From contig JAOZOH010000154.1 of the NCBI GenBank assembly GCA_029933365.1, positions 1 through 6,277 on the forward strand: a stretch of DNA of 6,277 bases, given 5' to 3'. Made by a program: the position numbers and the translations under genes. Each line of letters starts with the position of its first letter. Positions within the stretch are counted from its first letter, which is position 1. Shown one piece after another: positions 6,180 through 6,277 of this stretch. The DNA comes from Desulfuromusa sp. GTDB taxonomy: Bacteria; Desulfobacterota; Desulfuromonadia; Desulfuromonadales; Geopsychrobacteraceae. The notes beneath the pieces were generated by a model. It saw only the letters and a list, made by a program, of their open reading frames with translations. It did no database searches and was not told the origin of the DNA.

Positions 6180-6277
6180 ATCCATGAGCCGACTGCAAAT
6201 CTGGTTGTTTGGCCCATATTTTGACTCCTTTTTGCCCCATAGCTATGGCTATGAGCCTGCAAACGTGTCAAAATCTG
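6176..6277. repeat. Composite repeat tract upstream of iorA
   Basis: Two related segments lie in direct orientation, about 70 nt apart. Read on the minus strand, 6277-6247 and 6203-6176 share in order CAGATTT, GCAG, GGCTCAT and ATAGCC, with a roughly 10-nt insertion in the first and small insertions in the second. Between them sit the palindrome CCATAGCTATGG (6237-6248) and a pair of perfect inverted 8-mers, ATTTTGAC (6218-6225) and GTCAAAAT (6267-6274), that bracket it. No coding frame fits here. The tract reaches the window edge and may continue. It looks like a dispersed intergenic repeat or a regulatory region with repeated protein sites; the sequence alone does not decide. Confidence 0.5.
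6237..6248. repeat. Perfect 12-bp palindrome, possible operator
   Basis: CCATAGCTATGG is self-complementary over all 12 positions, about 105 nt upstream of the iorA start. A dimeric regulator could bind such a site. It could also be part of a mobile repeat, because it is centred within the inverted 8-mers at 6218-6225 and 6267-6274. Confidence 0.4.

Noticed and set aside
6243..6271. Sigma-70 promoter for iorA with a perfect TTGACA at 6271-6266 on the minus strand
   Set aside because: At 16-18 nt spacing the -10 candidates (such as CCATAG or CATAGC) match at most about half the consensus, so I do not call it. The TTGACA is also part of the inverted 8-mer repeat.
6176..6277. Sigma-54 promoter upstream of iorA (TTTGCA words)
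   Set aside because: No GG dinucleotide sits at the required distance before either GC, so the -24/-12 pattern is not met.
6132..6277. CRISPR array or tRNA in the right-hand intergenic region
   Set aside because: There are only two imperfect repeat copies with no regular spacer series, and no cloverleaf or conserved TTC loop sequence.

Overview
The window reads as one minus-strand operon for aryl-2-oxoacid / arylacetyl-CoA metabolism, followed by a small exported protein gene. A mobile-element-like edge lies on the left and a repeat-rich intergenic stretch on the right. All supported genes lie on the minus strand, so biological order runs from high to low coordinates. Base composition is moderate. 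The Fe-S, ferredoxin-dependent enzymology with AMP-forming phenylacetate-CoA ligases and an ACT protein suggests an anaerobic Gram-negative bacterium. By gene content and order I would guess a Desulfuromonadales/Geobacter/Pelobacter-type organism, but no marker gene here proves it.

Layout in order of transcription. Positions 6132-6277 hold no gene but carry an imperfect repeat, a 12-bp palindrome and inverted 8-mers. Next come iorA (6131-4371) and iorB (4378-3794), the two subunits of indolepyruvate:ferredoxin oxidoreductase. They are followed by a first phenylacetate-CoA ligase, paaK (3797-2490), a double-ACT-domain protein (2479-2048) and a second, paralogous paaK (2003-690). iorA/iorB overlap by 8 nt and iorB/paaK by 4 nt. 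The ACT gene follows after 10 nt with a perfect AGGAGG. The second paaK sits behind a 44-nt AT-rich gap with only a weak ribosome-binding site.

How they fit: IorAB interconverts arylpyruvates (indole-, phenyl-, hydroxyphenylpyruvate) and arylacetyl-CoA with ferredoxin. PaaK enzymes join arylacetates to CoA. The cluster can therefore be read as oxidation of aromatic amino acids or, in the opposite direction, as salvage of aryl acids into aromatic amino acids. The ACT protein is a plausible amino-acid sensor for the set. No transaminase, ADP-forming acyl-CoA synthetase or transcription factor is visible in the window.

Downstream, after 77 nt with a credible sigma-70 promoter, comes a 165-residue secreted protein (612-115) built of about 15-residue glycine-led repeats, probably in the outer membrane. 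At the very left edge an ATG with a ribosome-binding site opens a reading frame (21-1) whose seven visible residues resemble the start of some IS transposase OrfA proteins; this is tentative.

I do not see a wholly new system. The points most worth a second look are the ACT gene between two diverged ligases, the composite repeat in front of iorA, and the repeat-built envelope protein.
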